From positions 3,162,001 through 3,226,000 of the forward strand of contig NZ_PDJG01000001.1 of the NCBI RefSeq assembly GCF_002564005.1: DNA of 64,000 nt, given 5' to 3'. This document shows positions 52,529-60,813 of the stretch, in pieces. The DNA is from Sanguibacter antarcticus. Its GTDB lineage: Bacteria > Actinomycetota > Actinomycetes > Actinomycetales > Cellulomonadaceae. The position numbers and the translations under genes were made by a program. Position 1 is the stretch's first letter. Every line of letters starts with the position of its first letter. Under the pieces are notes generated by a model. The model was given only the letters and a program-made list of their open reading frames with translations, searched no databases and was not told where the DNA came from.

Positions 52529-53095
52529 ATGAGGACCTTCCCGTGGGGACGCGATCCACGATCCACCACCTACGGCGTCGCGGTGCTCCTGCCCGGTTCC
52601 GGGTACACGGTGCAGGCCCCGCTGCTCTACTGGTGCGCCGAGATGCTCGCGGAGCTCGGGTGGCACGTCCAGGCTGTCGAGTGGACGATCACCGACGACG
52701 CGCTCGACGACCCGGTGCCCTTCGTCGACGGAGCAGTCGGGCAAGCGTTCGACGACGCCCCGGCATCGGACCGGATGCTCGTCGTCGGGAAGTCGTTCGG
52801 CACGTTCGCCCTCCCGTGGGCTGTGGCCAACGAGGTGCCGGGCGTCTGGCTGACGCCGGTCCTCACCGACCCGGCCGTCGCGCGTGCGCTCGATGGCGCC
52901 GATGCGTCCCACCTTGCCGCGGGCGGCGACCGAGACGCCCTGTGGCTCCCCGAGAACGTCCCCTCGACGGCCGCTCGGCTCATCACCATGCCGGGCGGTG
53001 ACCACGGGCTCACGCTGCCCGGCGGGTGGCAGGCCTCCGTCGAGGCTCAGGCGGACGTCATCCTTCAGATCTCCGAGCACGTTCGTCACCTCTGA
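52529..53095 (+). CDS. Alpha/beta hydrolase-fold protein
   Basis: 188 residues. A minimal alpha/beta hydrolase with VAVLLPGSGYTVQAPLLYWCAEMLAELGWHVQAVEW, the nucleophile elbow GKSFGTFALP (Ser near residue 89) and a C-terminal His in MPGGDHGLTLPGGW. It lacks a lid and is cytoplasmic. The ATG at 52529 is preferred over the one at 52493 because a TATCCT box ends 7 nt before it (leaderless). Substrate unknown. It converges with the siderophore operon. Confidence 0.78.
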   Translation: MRTFPWGRDPRSTTYGVAVLLPGSGYTVQAPLLYWCAEMLAELGWHVQAVEWTITDDALDDPVPFVDGAVGQAFDDAPASDRMLVVGKSFGTFALPWAVANEVPGVWLTPVLTDPAVARALDGADASHLAAGGDRDALWLPENVPSTAARLITMPGGDHGLTLPGGWQASVEAQADVILQISEHVRHL

Positions 53096-53120
53096 CGCCG
53101 ACCGTGCAGGCGTCCGGTGC

Positions 53121-54941
53121 TCACCAGGGCGGCTCCGCCGCGATCGGGTTCGCGAGTGTTCCCGCGTAGACGAGCGACGACGACGGGTCGGTGAGATCGA
53201 CCATGTGCAGCGTGTTGCGCAGCTGCAGCCGGTTGAGGCACGAGTGCGCAAAACGTGCTGCACGTAGGTCGACGCCCGTCTCGAGGTCCGGGTGGTCTGC
53301 GCGGTGCTCGTCGACGCACTGCGCCACGAGGTCCCAGAGCTCAGCCTCAGGAAGCACACCGTCGACGTCGAGGATCGCAGCCAGGTGCCGCAGAAAACCG
53401 TCGAACACGTCCGTGAAGACCGCCAGCGCCTTCTCCTCGTCGTCGACCGGGTGGCAGATCCGCTGGACGTCCGCAGGCAGCGGACGATCAGCGAGGACCA
53501 CGACCTCCTCGCCGATGTCCTTCATGAACACCCCCACGGGCACATGGTCCTCCAGCACGAGGATGAGGTTCTCGCCGTGCGGCATGAACGCGAGGTCGTG
53601 CACGAGGAGACAGTGGACCACCGGTCTCAGGTACGCCCGCAGGTAGCGCCGCACCCACTCGGCCGGAGCGAGCCCCGAGGCCGCGACGAGCGCGGTGACG
53701 TACGCGTCGCCGTCGCCGTCGCGGTGCAGGAGCGCAGCCATCGTCGCAAGGCCCTGCCCCGGCTCCACGAGGGCAGCAGGGCTCTCCCGCCACAGCGCCG
53801 CGAGCATCTTCCGGTGCGCGCTCGGCTGCGCCGTGCGGTGATAGACATCGCCCGTGTACCCGATCGCGACGCGCTCGCGCAGCACCCGGAACCCGCACCC
53901 GCGCAACGTCTCGTCCTGGTCGACGAGCTCCGCGACCCAGTCGTTGATCGCCGGCGTCGGCTCCATGTACTCGGGAGACAGGCCACGCAAGAACCCCATG
54001 TTCTGGATCGCCAGCGCCACCTTCACATAGTGACGGTCAGGACGCGAACGATTGAGGAGCGTCCGGATCGACTGCTGCGCCTGGTACTCGTCGTCGCTCT
54101 CGCCGAGCAGCACCAGGTCGTCACGGCCCACGTCCGCCGCGAACGTCACCGCGACACGGTGCTCCCACTGCCACGGGTGGACCGGCAGGTAGAGGTACCC
54201 GGCAGGATCGAGCCCCCGCGCTCGCAGCGTCGCCTCGAAGCGGGCGAGCATCACGTCGCCGAGCTCTGCGCGGTAGAACGCTGCCTCGTCGAGGCCTGCC
54301 CCGAGCGAGAGGCAGGTCGACGCGCGCCGGGCAGCGAGCCACACCACCCGGACGGGCGCCGCCGCCTCGGGCGAGTAGGCCGCGTGCTCCGCGACCCCGA
54401 AACCGATCCTCCCGTTGTTCGCGATGAATCCCGGATGCCCCTCGGTCATCGCCTGCTCGACGGTCGCGAGGTCGGCATCGACGAGCTCGCGGGCGCTCGG
54501 GCCCCCACGGTGGATCTTGAAGGCCGCGCTCGCGAGCGTCGACGAGAGCTCCTCGAGGTACAGCGGCAGCAGGTCGTCTGGCACCCGGAGGTCGGGCTGG
54601 AGCTCGAGGACCAGGTCGAGCGCATCGAGAGGGGCGGGGGACCCGTCGAGGTCGCGCGTGATGCTGGCCTCGTCGAGCACCCAGTGCTCGAGGGCTGTGC
54701 GGCGGGCACGGAAGCGATAGACGACCCGGCCGTCGTCCAGCACGAGCCGGTACGGCACGGTCCCGCTCGTCCCGAGCGCCCCCGCGGTGGGAGCGTCGTC
54801 GAGCCGGACCGGCGCGAGCAGGCGCTCGTGGCTGAGCTCCGCGAGCGTCTTGGCGACGAGGTGGCGGTGCGCTGTCGCGAGGATCTCGGGGCGCAGGTGC
54901 GCCGCGGCTGCTGGTCCCGCGAGGGGTGCGGTGGGAGTCAT
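53121..54941 (-). CDS. desD: NIS siderophore synthetase, IucA/IucC family (DesD-like)
   Basis: The 606-residue ATP-dependent enzyme condenses and cyclises N-hydroxy-N-succinyl (or acetyl) diamine units into hydroxamate siderophores. Family motifs are present: GHPGFIANNGRIGFG, GYLYLPVHPWQWEH, SIRTLLNRSRPDRHYVKVALAIQNMGFLRGLSPEYM, FMPHGENLILVLEDHVPVGVFMKDIGEEVVVL, and the C-terminal FerIII/FhuF-like helices. Position at the end of a desA-B-C-D operon suggests the type C enzyme DesD and desferrioxamine-like products; bisucaberin is an alternative. Overlaps desC by 4 nt. Confidence 0.92.
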   Translation of the reverse strand: MTPTAPLAGPAAAAHLRPEILATAHRHLVAKTLAELSHERLLAPVRLDDAPTAGALGTSGTVPYRLVLDDGRVVYRFRARRTALEHWVLDEASITRDLDGSPAPLDALDLVLELQPDLRVPDDLLPLYLEELSSTLASAAFKIHRGGPSARELVDADLATVEQAMTEGHPGFIANNGRIGFGVAEHAAYSPEAAAPVRVVWLAARRASTCLSLGAGLDEAAFYRAELGDVMLARFEATLRARGLDPAGYLYLPVHPWQWEHRVAVTFAADVGRDDLVLLGESDDEYQAQQSIRTLLNRSRPDRHYVKVALAIQNMGFLRGLSPEYMEPTPAINDWVAELVDQDETLRGCGFRVLRERVAIGYTGDVYHRTAQPSAHRKMLAALWRESPAALVEPGQGLATMAALLHRDGDGDAYVTALVAASGLAPAEWVRRYLRAYLRPVVHCLLVHDLAFMPHGENLILVLEDHVPVGVFMKDIGEEVVVLADRPLPADVQRICHPVDDEEKALAVFTDVFDGFLRHLAAILDVDGVLPEAELWDLVAQCVDEHRADHPDLETGVDLRAARFAHSCLNRLQLRNTLHMVDLTDPSSSLVYAGTLANPIAAEPPW

Positions 54942-55492
54942 GGGTGGATCCGTCCGAGGTGGCTGGAGGCGAAGTCGGAGCGCGTGCAGACGCTGAGGAG
55001 GGCGCGCTTGCCGGGGAGGTCGACCTCGCGCAGGGCGCGGAAGCCGGCGGCGTCGTTCTTCGCCGTGATGGGGGTGTTGGTGACGTCCGGCTCGACGACC
55101 ACGCGCAGGGCGCCGAGCTCGTCGAAGAGGAAGCGCACCACGGCCGCCATGACCGCGGACGTGAGCCCGTGCACGGGGTGCGCCGGAGGAACCGGCGGGG
55201 GAGCGACGAGGAGGTGCATCCCGACGTCGCCGGGCAGGGCGTCGTGGACGTCGGTGAGCACGACGTGCGCGGGGTCGTACGTCTCGACGAGGAAGGTCGG
55301 TTCACCGTCGACGCGGCCGAGCCACGCGGCCTGGTGCGGGTCGGCGGCGATCGCGACCAGGTAGTCGACGACGTCGGCGGCGGCGAGGTGCTGCATCTGC
55401 CAGAAGGCCGACGCCGGGTGGCGCAGCCATGCATGGACGGTGGTCGCGTCGCGGTCGGCGTCGACAGGCTCGATGGTGATGGTGAGGCTCAT
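54938..55492 (-). CDS. desC: Siderophore N-acyltransferase (DesC-like GNAT)
   Basis: 184 residues of the IucB/RimJ-like GNAT type. It acylates the N-hydroxy-diamine. Features: DATTVHAWLRHPASAFWQMQHLAAADVVDYL (N-terminal signature of this siderophore subgroup), HLLVAPP-V-PAHPVHGLTSAVMAAVVRFLFDELGALRVVVEPDVTNTPITAKNDAAGFRALREVDLPGKRALL with the acyl-CoA-binding and NxxA/NDAAG motifs. Overlaps both neighbours by 4 nt. The acyl donor (acetyl- or succinyl-CoA) decides the product and cannot be read here. Confidence 0.9.
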   Translation of the reverse strand: MSLTITIEPVDADRDATTVHAWLRHPASAFWQMQHLAAADVVDYLVAIAADPHQAAWLGRVDGEPTFLVETYDPAHVVLTDVHDALPGDVGMHLLVAPPPVPPAHPVHGLTSAVMAAVVRFLFDELGALRVVVEPDVTNTPITAKNDAAGFRALREVDLPGKRALLSVCTRSDFASSHLGRIHP

Positions 55493-56889
55493 CGGACCCC
55501 GCCGACCGGGGACCCGGAGCCTGCCCCGTGCGCGACCCTGCCGGGCACGCCGAACTCCTGGAACGCGATGCGGTGTTCCATGGGGTAGACCTCGTGACCG
55601 GTGACGGACGCGATGATCGAGGAGTTGCGCCATGCACCGAACCCGAGATCGGGGGCGGTGAGCCCGTGCGTGTGCTCTTCCGCGTTCTGCACGAACACGC
55701 GGCCTCGGGTGGTGCGCGACGGATCGGGCGGCGGGGTGTCGATCGTGTAGTCGCGAGCGACCGCGAACCGCCCGAGGTCGTCCCATGCAAGGTGCTCGCG
55801 GGCGCTCAGGACGAGGTCGGGGACGCGGGCGGCGTACCCGGTCGCGAGGACGAGCGCCGCTGTCCTGTGCTCGTGGACCTCGCCGAGGTCGCCGTGGCGC
55901 AGCCGGAGCGTGTACTCCGCGGTGTCTGGGTCCCAGCGGGCACCGATCACCTCGGTGTCCGTCAGGAGCGTCGACGGGACGGGGCCGCGCACGCTCTTGC
56001 GGTAGAGAGTGTCGTAGATGTCGTCGACGAGCGTTCCGCTGATCCCCTTGTAGAGGCTGCGCTGCTCCCGGCCCAGGCGCTGACGCGTCTCGAGGGGCAG
56101 CGCGTGGAAGTGGTCCGTGTACTCCGGAGACGTCATCTCGAGCGTGAGCTTCGTGTACTCCATGGGGAAGAAGCGCGCAGAGCGCGTCACCCAGTCGAGG
56201 CGGGTGGGCTGGTCGCCGACCGTCTCGAGGAGGTCCCGGTAGATCTCGGCGGCGGACTGCCCGCTGCCGACGACCGTGACAGAGCGGGCCGCACGCAGCC
56301 GTTCCCGCTGCGGGAGGTACTCGGCGCTGTGCACGGCGGGCCCGGCGAGGTCGCGCAGCGCAGGCGGCACGACAGGGCTCGTGCCGGTCCCGAGCACGAC
56401 GTGCCGGGCTCGGTAGGTCTCCTCGGTGCCGGTGCCGGTGCCGGTGCCGGTGCGCACGGTGTGCACCACGTAGGCGTCGTCCTCGACCTCGAGAGCCACC
56501 ACGGTCCGGCCCCACCGCAGGGTGTCGAGCTGCTCGGCGACCCACCGGCAGTACGCGTCGTACTCCTCGCGCAACGGGTAGAAGCTCTCTCGGATGTAGA
56601 ACGGGTAGAGCCGTCCGCTCGCCTTGAGGTAGCTGAGGAACGAGAACCGCGAGGTGGGGTCGGCCATGGTCACGAGGTCCGCGAGGAACGGAACCTGGAT
56701 CGTCGCGCCCTCGATCATCATGCCGGGGTGCCAGGCGAAGCCGTCGGCGGAGTCGAGGAAGACGGTGTCGAGCTCGGCGAGCGGCTCGGTCAGGGCGGCC
56801 AGGCCGAGGTTGAACGGGCCGATCCCGATGCCGACCACGTCGTAGGTACGGGGTCCGGCGGGCGGAGCGGTGTGCTGCGCGGCGCTCAC
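55489..56889 (-). CDS. desB: Diamine/lysine N-monooxygenase (DesB-like)
   Basis: The 466-residue flavoprotein N-hydroxylates the diamine (cadaverine) or lysine. FAD-binding motif VGIGIGPFNLGLAAL lies near residue 18, NADPH-binding VVGSGQSAAEIY near residue 205, and the C-terminal LATGY motif near residue 350. The pattern matches the lysine/ornithine monooxygenase family. The GTG start overlaps the end of desA by 4 nt. The Thr/Gly stretch around 145 (TGTGTGTGTE) is a coding microsatellite of alternating GGTGCC units. Confidence 0.93.
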   Translation of the reverse strand: MSAAQHTAPPAGPRTYDVVGIGIGPFNLGLAALTEPLAELDTVFLDSADGFAWHPGMMIEGATIQVPFLADLVTMADPTSRFSFLSYLKASGRLYPFYIRESFYPLREEYDAYCRWVAEQLDTLRWGRTVVALEVEDDAYVVHTVRTGTGTGTGTEETYRARHVVLGTGTSPVVPPALRDLAGPAVHSAEYLPQRERLRAARSVTVVGSGQSAAEIYRDLLETVGDQPTRLDWVTRSARFFPMEYTKLTLEMTSPEYTDHFHALPLETRQRLGREQRSLYKGISGTLVDDIYDTLYRKSVRGPVPSTLLTDTEVIGARWDPDTAEYTLRLRHGDLGEVHEHRTAALVLATGYAARVPDLVLSAREHLAWDDLGRFAVARDYTIDTPPPDPSRTTRGRVFVQNAEEHTHGLTAPDLGFGAWRNSSIIASVTGHEVYPMEHRIAFQEFGVPGRVAHGAGSGSPVGGVR

Positions 56890-58406
56890 CGGGCACCCAG
56901 CCGGGCTGGGACGCTGACGGCTGGGGCGTCGTAGGCCGAGACCGCGCCGGACGCGAGGTCTGAGGCGCGGTCGAGCATCGCCTCACCCTCGACGAGCGCA
57001 GCGGCGGTGTCGCGCACGAGCGCGAGGACACGCCGCACGTCGGCGAGCGTGGCGTCAGGGTTGAGGAGCGTGAGCTTGAGGCACGGGCGCCCGTCGACGA
57101 CCGTCTTGGCCACGAGGCTGCGGCCGGACTCGAAGAGGACACGGCGGACGAGCGGGACGAGGTGGTCGGCGGCAGCGTCGTCGAGGCCTGCAGGCTGGTA
57201 GCGGAAGAGGACGGTGCTCAGCTGGGAGCGGCCCACGAGGCGGAGGTCGTCGTCCGCCGCGACCACGTCGTGCACCTGGGCGGTGAGGTCCACCACGGTG
57301 TCGAACATCTCGCCGAGCCGGTCGGCGCCGAGCGCTCGCAGGGTGACCCAGAGCTTGAGGGCGTCGAAGCGCCGGGTGGTCTGGAGCGACTTGTCGACCT
57401 GGTTGGGCTCGCTGCTCCCGGCCGGGTTGAGGTAGTCGGCGTACCAGGCGGCGGGCGCGAGGTCGGCAGGGACCCGGACGAGGACGGCGCTCGAGGAGAC
57501 GGGCTGGAAGAAGCTCTTGTGGAAGTCGACGGTCACGGAGCGGGCACGCTCGATGCCGTCGAGCAGGTGGCGACGCGTCGGGGAGACGAGGAGGCCGCAG
57601 CCGTAGGCGGCGTCGACGTGCAGCCACACGTCGGTCTCTTCGCAGACGTCGGCGATGGCAGCGAGCGGGTCGATGCAGCCGCGGTCGGTGGTCCCGGCGG
57701 TCGCGACGACGCACATCGGCACCTGACCGGCGGCGACGGCGTCGCGCAGGGTGTCCGCGAGCGCGGCAGGGAGCATGCGGCCGTGGGCGTCGGTGGCGAC
57801 GGTGAGGACCGCGTCGTCGCAGAGGCCGAGGATCCGGGCGGACTTCTGCACGCTGAAGTGGCTCGAGGTGGTCGCGAGGACGACGAGCTGGTGCAGCGAG
57901 GACCGGCCTGCGGGGTGGCGTGCGGTGGCGTGCTCGCGGGCGAGGAGGAGAGCCTGGAGGTTGGACTGGGTGCCGCCGGACGTGAAGATCCCGTCGCCGG
58001 CCGTGAAGCCGATCCGGGTGTTGACCCAGTCGACGAGGTGACGTTCCATGAGGGTGCCGATGCCGGACTGGTCGTAGGTGTCGAGGGACGCGTTGACGGC
58101 GGAGACGACGGCTTCTGCGGCGACGGCCGAGACCGCGACGGGGCAGTTGAGGTGCGCCGCGTAGTCGGGGTGGTGGAACCAGACGGCGTGCTCTGCGAAG
58201 AGAGAGTCGGCTTCTTCGACGGCGAGAGCGGCGCCGCGGCCCGGGCCGTCGAGGTCGACGGCGTCGACGAGCGACTGGAGCTGGTTGCGGCTGGCGCCGG
58301 AGAACGGCTGGGTGGTGGTCTGGAGCCTGTCGGCGATGCGGCCGACGGCTGCGTGCATCGTGGCGAGGTAGGTGTCGGCGGTGGTGGAGGACAGCAGCTC
58401 GTGCAT
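56886..58406 (-). CDS. desA: PLP-dependent lysine decarboxylase of siderophore synthesis (DesA-like)
   Basis: 506 residues, group II pyridoxal-dependent decarboxylase making cadaverine from lysine. It shows FHHPDYAAHLNCPVAVSA, FTSGGTQSNLQALLLAREHA, VWLHVDAAYGCGLLVSP and the PLP Lys in VTVDFHKSFFQPVSSSAVL. This is the first gene of the four-gene operon; its ATG follows a GGGAG site. An iron-box-like site at 58435-58453 overlaps its promoter region. The group-II family also includes diaminobutyrate and tyrosine decarboxylases, but the operon context favours lysine. Confidence 0.92.
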   Translation of the reverse strand: MHELLSSTTADTYLATMHAAVGRIADRLQTTTQPFSGASRNQLQSLVDAVDLDGPGRGAALAVEEADSLFAEHAVWFHHPDYAAHLNCPVAVSAVAAEAVVSAVNASLDTYDQSGIGTLMERHLVDWVNTRIGFTAGDGIFTSGGTQSNLQALLLAREHATARHPAGRSSLHQLVVLATTSSHFSVQKSARILGLCDDAVLTVATDAHGRMLPAALADTLRDAVAAGQVPMCVVATAGTTDRGCIDPLAAIADVCEETDVWLHVDAAYGCGLLVSPTRRHLLDGIERARSVTVDFHKSFFQPVSSSAVLVRVPADLAPAAWYADYLNPAGSSEPNQVDKSLQTTRRFDALKLWVTLRALGADRLGEMFDTVVDLTAQVHDVVAADDDLRLVGRSQLSTVLFRYQPAGLDDAAADHLVPLVRRVLFESGRSLVAKTVVDGRPCLKLTLLNPDATLADVRRVLALVRDTAAALVEGEAMLDRASDLASGAVSAYDAPAVSVPARLGAR

Positions 58407-58434
58407 GCGTGGGCTCCCGATTCACTGGACGAGG

Positions 58435-58453
58435 GTAGGTTAGGCGTTCCTAA
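58435..58453. promoter_or_regulatory. DtxR/IdeR-type iron box for desABCD
   Basis: This 19-mer (GTAGGTTAGGCGTTCCTAA) matches 15 of 19 positions of the iron-box consensus TTAGGTTAGGCTAACCTAA. It lies 29 nt upstream of desA, where a bound repressor would block transcription when iron is sufficient. Confidence 0.78.
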
Positions 58454-58513
58454 CTTTGGGGCGGCCCGGCTTACCGTAATGCACCGGTTGCCGGATGTGC
58501 GTACGTGTTTCAC

Positions 58514-58529
58514 TGTGAAGTAGTTCACA
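58514..58529. promoter_or_regulatory. Inverted repeat TGTGAA-N4-TTCACA in the divergent siderophore promoter region
   Basis: A perfect 6-bp inverted repeat (58514-58519 and 58524-58529) lies between the desA iron box and the two boxes of the reductase gene. It does not resemble an iron box and could be the site of a second regulator. Confidence 0.4.
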
Positions 58530-58533
58530 CGAT

Positions 58534-58552
58534 TGAGGTAAGGCAATCCATA
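58534..58552. promoter_or_regulatory. Iron-box-like site 1 upstream of the siderophore-interacting protein
   Basis: TGAGGTAAGGCAATCCATA agrees with the DtxR/IdeR consensus at about 13 of 19 positions. Its centre is 26 bp from the next site, suggesting cooperative or tandem repressor binding. Confidence 0.55.
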
Positions 58553-58559
58553 CCCAGGC

Positions 58560-58578
58560 AAAGGTTAGGCATGCCATA
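58560..58578. promoter_or_regulatory. Iron-box-like site 2, overlapping the -10 of the siderophore-interacting protein gene
   Basis: AAAGGTTAGGCATGCCATA matches the AGGTTAGGC half of the iron box exactly and about 12 of 19 positions overall. It overlaps the putative -10 CATACT (58575-58580), which ends 7 nt before the ATG. Confidence 0.6.
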
Positions 58579-58587
58579 CTTTTGACC

Positions 58588-59643
58588 ATGATCACTCCTG
58601 CTACGACGACGCTCGAGCGCACCCAGCCCGCGTACCGCGCGTTCGGCGTGACCGTGAGCGCCACCCGGCGGCTCGGCCCGTCGTTCGTCCGGGTGACCTT
58701 CGCCGGAGACGACCTCGACAGCTTCGGCGGCGACGGGTTCGACCAGCGGATCAAGATCGTCTTCCCCGACCCCGCCGGCCGCGTGCCTGTCCGTGAGGAC
58801 TTCGACAACGAGACCTGGTACCAGACCTGGCGCGGGCTCCCCGAAGCCGACCGCCACCCCTTCCGCACCTACACGATCCGTGCGAGACGCTCCGCCGCCG
58901 AGAACCTCAGCGGCAGCGTCGAGGTCGACGTCGACTTCGTCCTCCACGGCACCGAGCCAGCCCCCGAAGGAGCCCTCGACAGCACAGACACCTGTCAGGC
59001 AGCCAGCGGTCCCGCGTCACGCTGGGTCGCGAACGTCCTCCCCGGAGGGCGAGCCGTGGTCATCGGTCCGAACGCGCTCGCCGCAGGCCCGCCTCGCGGC
59101 ATCGAGTGGGCACCTCCCTCGACCGCCACCACGCTCCTGCTCGCCGGTGACGAGACGGCCGCCCCTGCGATCGTGTCCATCGTCGGCGCCCTCCCACCGG
59201 GAACCCGTGCGCACGCGTTCATCGAGGTCCCCGAGCGCGAGGACGCGCTCGTCGGCCCTGTGCCCGACGGAGTGAACCTCACCTGGCTCCCTCGCCGCGC
59301 CAGCGACGGGACGCAGCACGACCACGGCGTCCTCCTCGACGCTGCCGTCCGCGACTGCATGAGCAAGCACTGCGCCGAGCTCGCCGAAGCCGAGGGCGCC
59401 GCACGGCAGCCCGCACCGGGCGCCGAGCCCGACGACGTCGACATCGACTCCGAGATCCTCTGGGACGTCCCCGCCGGCCACGACGCACCGGGCACGCCTG
59501 CTCTCACCGGCTGCTACGCCTGGATCGCCGGCGAGGCAGCCGTCGTCCGTGACCTGCGGCGCCACCTCGTCCGCGACCTCGGTATCGACCGCCGGTCCGT
59601 CGCGTTCATGGGCTACTGGCGTCGCGGCCGCGCAGAGTCCTGA
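58588..59643 (+). CDS. Siderophore-interacting protein, ferric-siderophore reductase (ViuB/SIP)
   Basis: 351 residues. The flavoprotein reduces the ferric siderophore to release iron in the cytoplasm. N-terminal FAD-binding barrel (about 20-160) has RVTFAGDDLDSFGGDGFDQRIKIVFPD and the RTYTIR motif. The C-terminal reductase domain has TLLLAGDETAAPAIVSIVGALPPG, YAWIAGEAAVVRDLRRHL and SVAFMGYWRRG. An acidic insert near 250-300 is longer than usual. The ATG at 58588 is leaderless-compatible and directly under iron-box control. It is divergent from desA and followed by the importer genes. Confidence 0.92.
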   Translation: MITPATTTLERTQPAYRAFGVTVSATRRLGPSFVRVTFAGDDLDSFGGDGFDQRIKIVFPDPAGRVPVREDFDNETWYQTWRGLPEADRHPFRTYTIRARRSAAENLSGSVEVDVDFVLHGTEPAPEGALDSTDTCQAASGPASRWVANVLPGGRAVVIGPNALAAGPPRGIEWAPPSTATTLLLAGDETAAPAIVSIVGALPPGTRAHAFIEVPEREDALVGPVPDGVNLTWLPRRASDGTQHDHGVLLDAAVRDCMSKHCAELAEAEGAARQPAPGAEPDDVDIDSEILWDVPAGHDAPGTPALTGCYAWIAGEAAVVRDLRRHLVRDLGIDRRSVAFMGYWRRGRAES

Positions 59644-59741
59644 CGACGCGCCGCGCAGCAGCCCGCAGACGCGCCACCTCTACCCTTATTCCGCACCCCC
59701 AAGCCGGGCACCCGTCCCGGCGCGAGCCGCAAGGACACACA

Positions 59742-60794
59742 GTGACCACGAGCAGGACCCGGACCGCATCTACGCGCGCCGTCGCCACGATCGCCAGCAG
59801 CCTCCTCGCCCTCGGGGCGCTCGGCGCCTGCAGCACCGACACCACAGCGTCCTCAGACGGCTCGGTGGCAGTCGGTGACACCGACGCCTTCCCGGTGACG
59901 ATCGAGCACGCCTTCGGTGAGACCGTCATCGACGAGGCGCCCACGAGCGTCGCGACCGTCAGCTGGGCGAACCAGGACGCGGTGATCGCCCTCGGCGTCG
60001 TCCCCGTCGCGATGCCGTTCTCCACCTACGGCGGAGACGAGAACGGCTACCTTCCCTGGACCCTCGACGCGCTCGAGGCACTCGGCGACGAGCGTCCGAC
60101 GCTCTACTCCGACACGGACGGCATCCCGTTCGACGAGCTCGAGCTCGCCGGACCAGACCTCATCCTCGGCACCTACTCCGGCATGAGCGACGACGAGTAC
60201 TCGCAGCTGAGCAAGATCGCGCCGACCATCGCCTACCCCGAGGTCGCGTGGGGCACCGACTGGACCACACAGCTCGACGTGGCCGGCCAGGCGCTCGGGC
60301 TCGACGACGAGGCCGCTGCGCTCCAGACCGAGATCGAGGACGGGATCGCCACCGCGGTCGAGTCCGCCCCGGAGATCGAGGGCAAGACCTTCGCCTACCT
60401 GGCCTTCAGCTCTACGGACCCGTCGGTCGTCTCGTACTACACGCCGACCGACTCGCGGGTCAGGTTCGTCGAGTCCCTCGGGCTCGTGATCGCACCGAGC
60501 ATCGTCGAGCTCTCGAAGGACAGCGCCGAGTTCTACGGGGAGGTCAGCGCCGAGCTCGCAGACACGATCGACGCCGACATCGTCTTCGCGTACGTCGACT
60601 CCCCGGAGCACCTCGCCGCGGTCGAAGCCGACCCGCTCCTCAGCGCGATCCCCGCGATCGCCAGCGGCGCGATCGTCGTCCTCGACGACCCGACGTTCAT
60701 CCTCTCGACGTCGGCGCCGTCCCCGCTGTCGATCCCGTGGGCCGTGCGCGAGTACGTCCCGCTCATCCAGGAGGCGGCGACGCACGTCGAGTGA
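59742..60794 (+). CDS. Iron-siderophore ABC transporter substrate-binding lipoprotein
   Basis: 350 residues. A lipoprotein signal with lipobox LGAC (Cys30) anchors it outside the membrane. The FecB/TroA fold follows, with FPVTIEHAFGETVIDEAPTSVATVSWANQDAVIALGVVPVAMP, LAGPDLILGTYSGMSDDEYSQLSKIAPTIAYPE, and a central helix. It should bind the exported hydroxamate siderophore loaded with Fe(III). The GTG start follows AAGGA. It is the first gene of a four-gene importer. Confidence 0.92.
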   Translation: MTTSRTRTASTRAVATIASSLLALGALGACSTDTTASSDGSVAVGDTDAFPVTIEHAFGETVIDEAPTSVATVSWANQDAVIALGVVPVAMPFSTYGGDENGYLPWTLDALEALGDERPTLYSDTDGIPFDELELAGPDLILGTYSGMSDDEYSQLSKIAPTIAYPEVAWGTDWTTQLDVAGQALGLDDEAAALQTEIEDGIATAVESAPEIEGKTFAYLAFSSTDPSVVSYYTPTDSRVRFVESLGLVIAPSIVELSKDSAEFYGEVSAELADTIDADIVFAYVDSPEHLAAVEADPLLSAIPAIASGAIVVLDDPTFILSTSAPSPLSIPWAVREYVPLIQEAATHVE

Positions 60795-60813
60795 CGTTGC
60801 GAGCCCACCGAGC

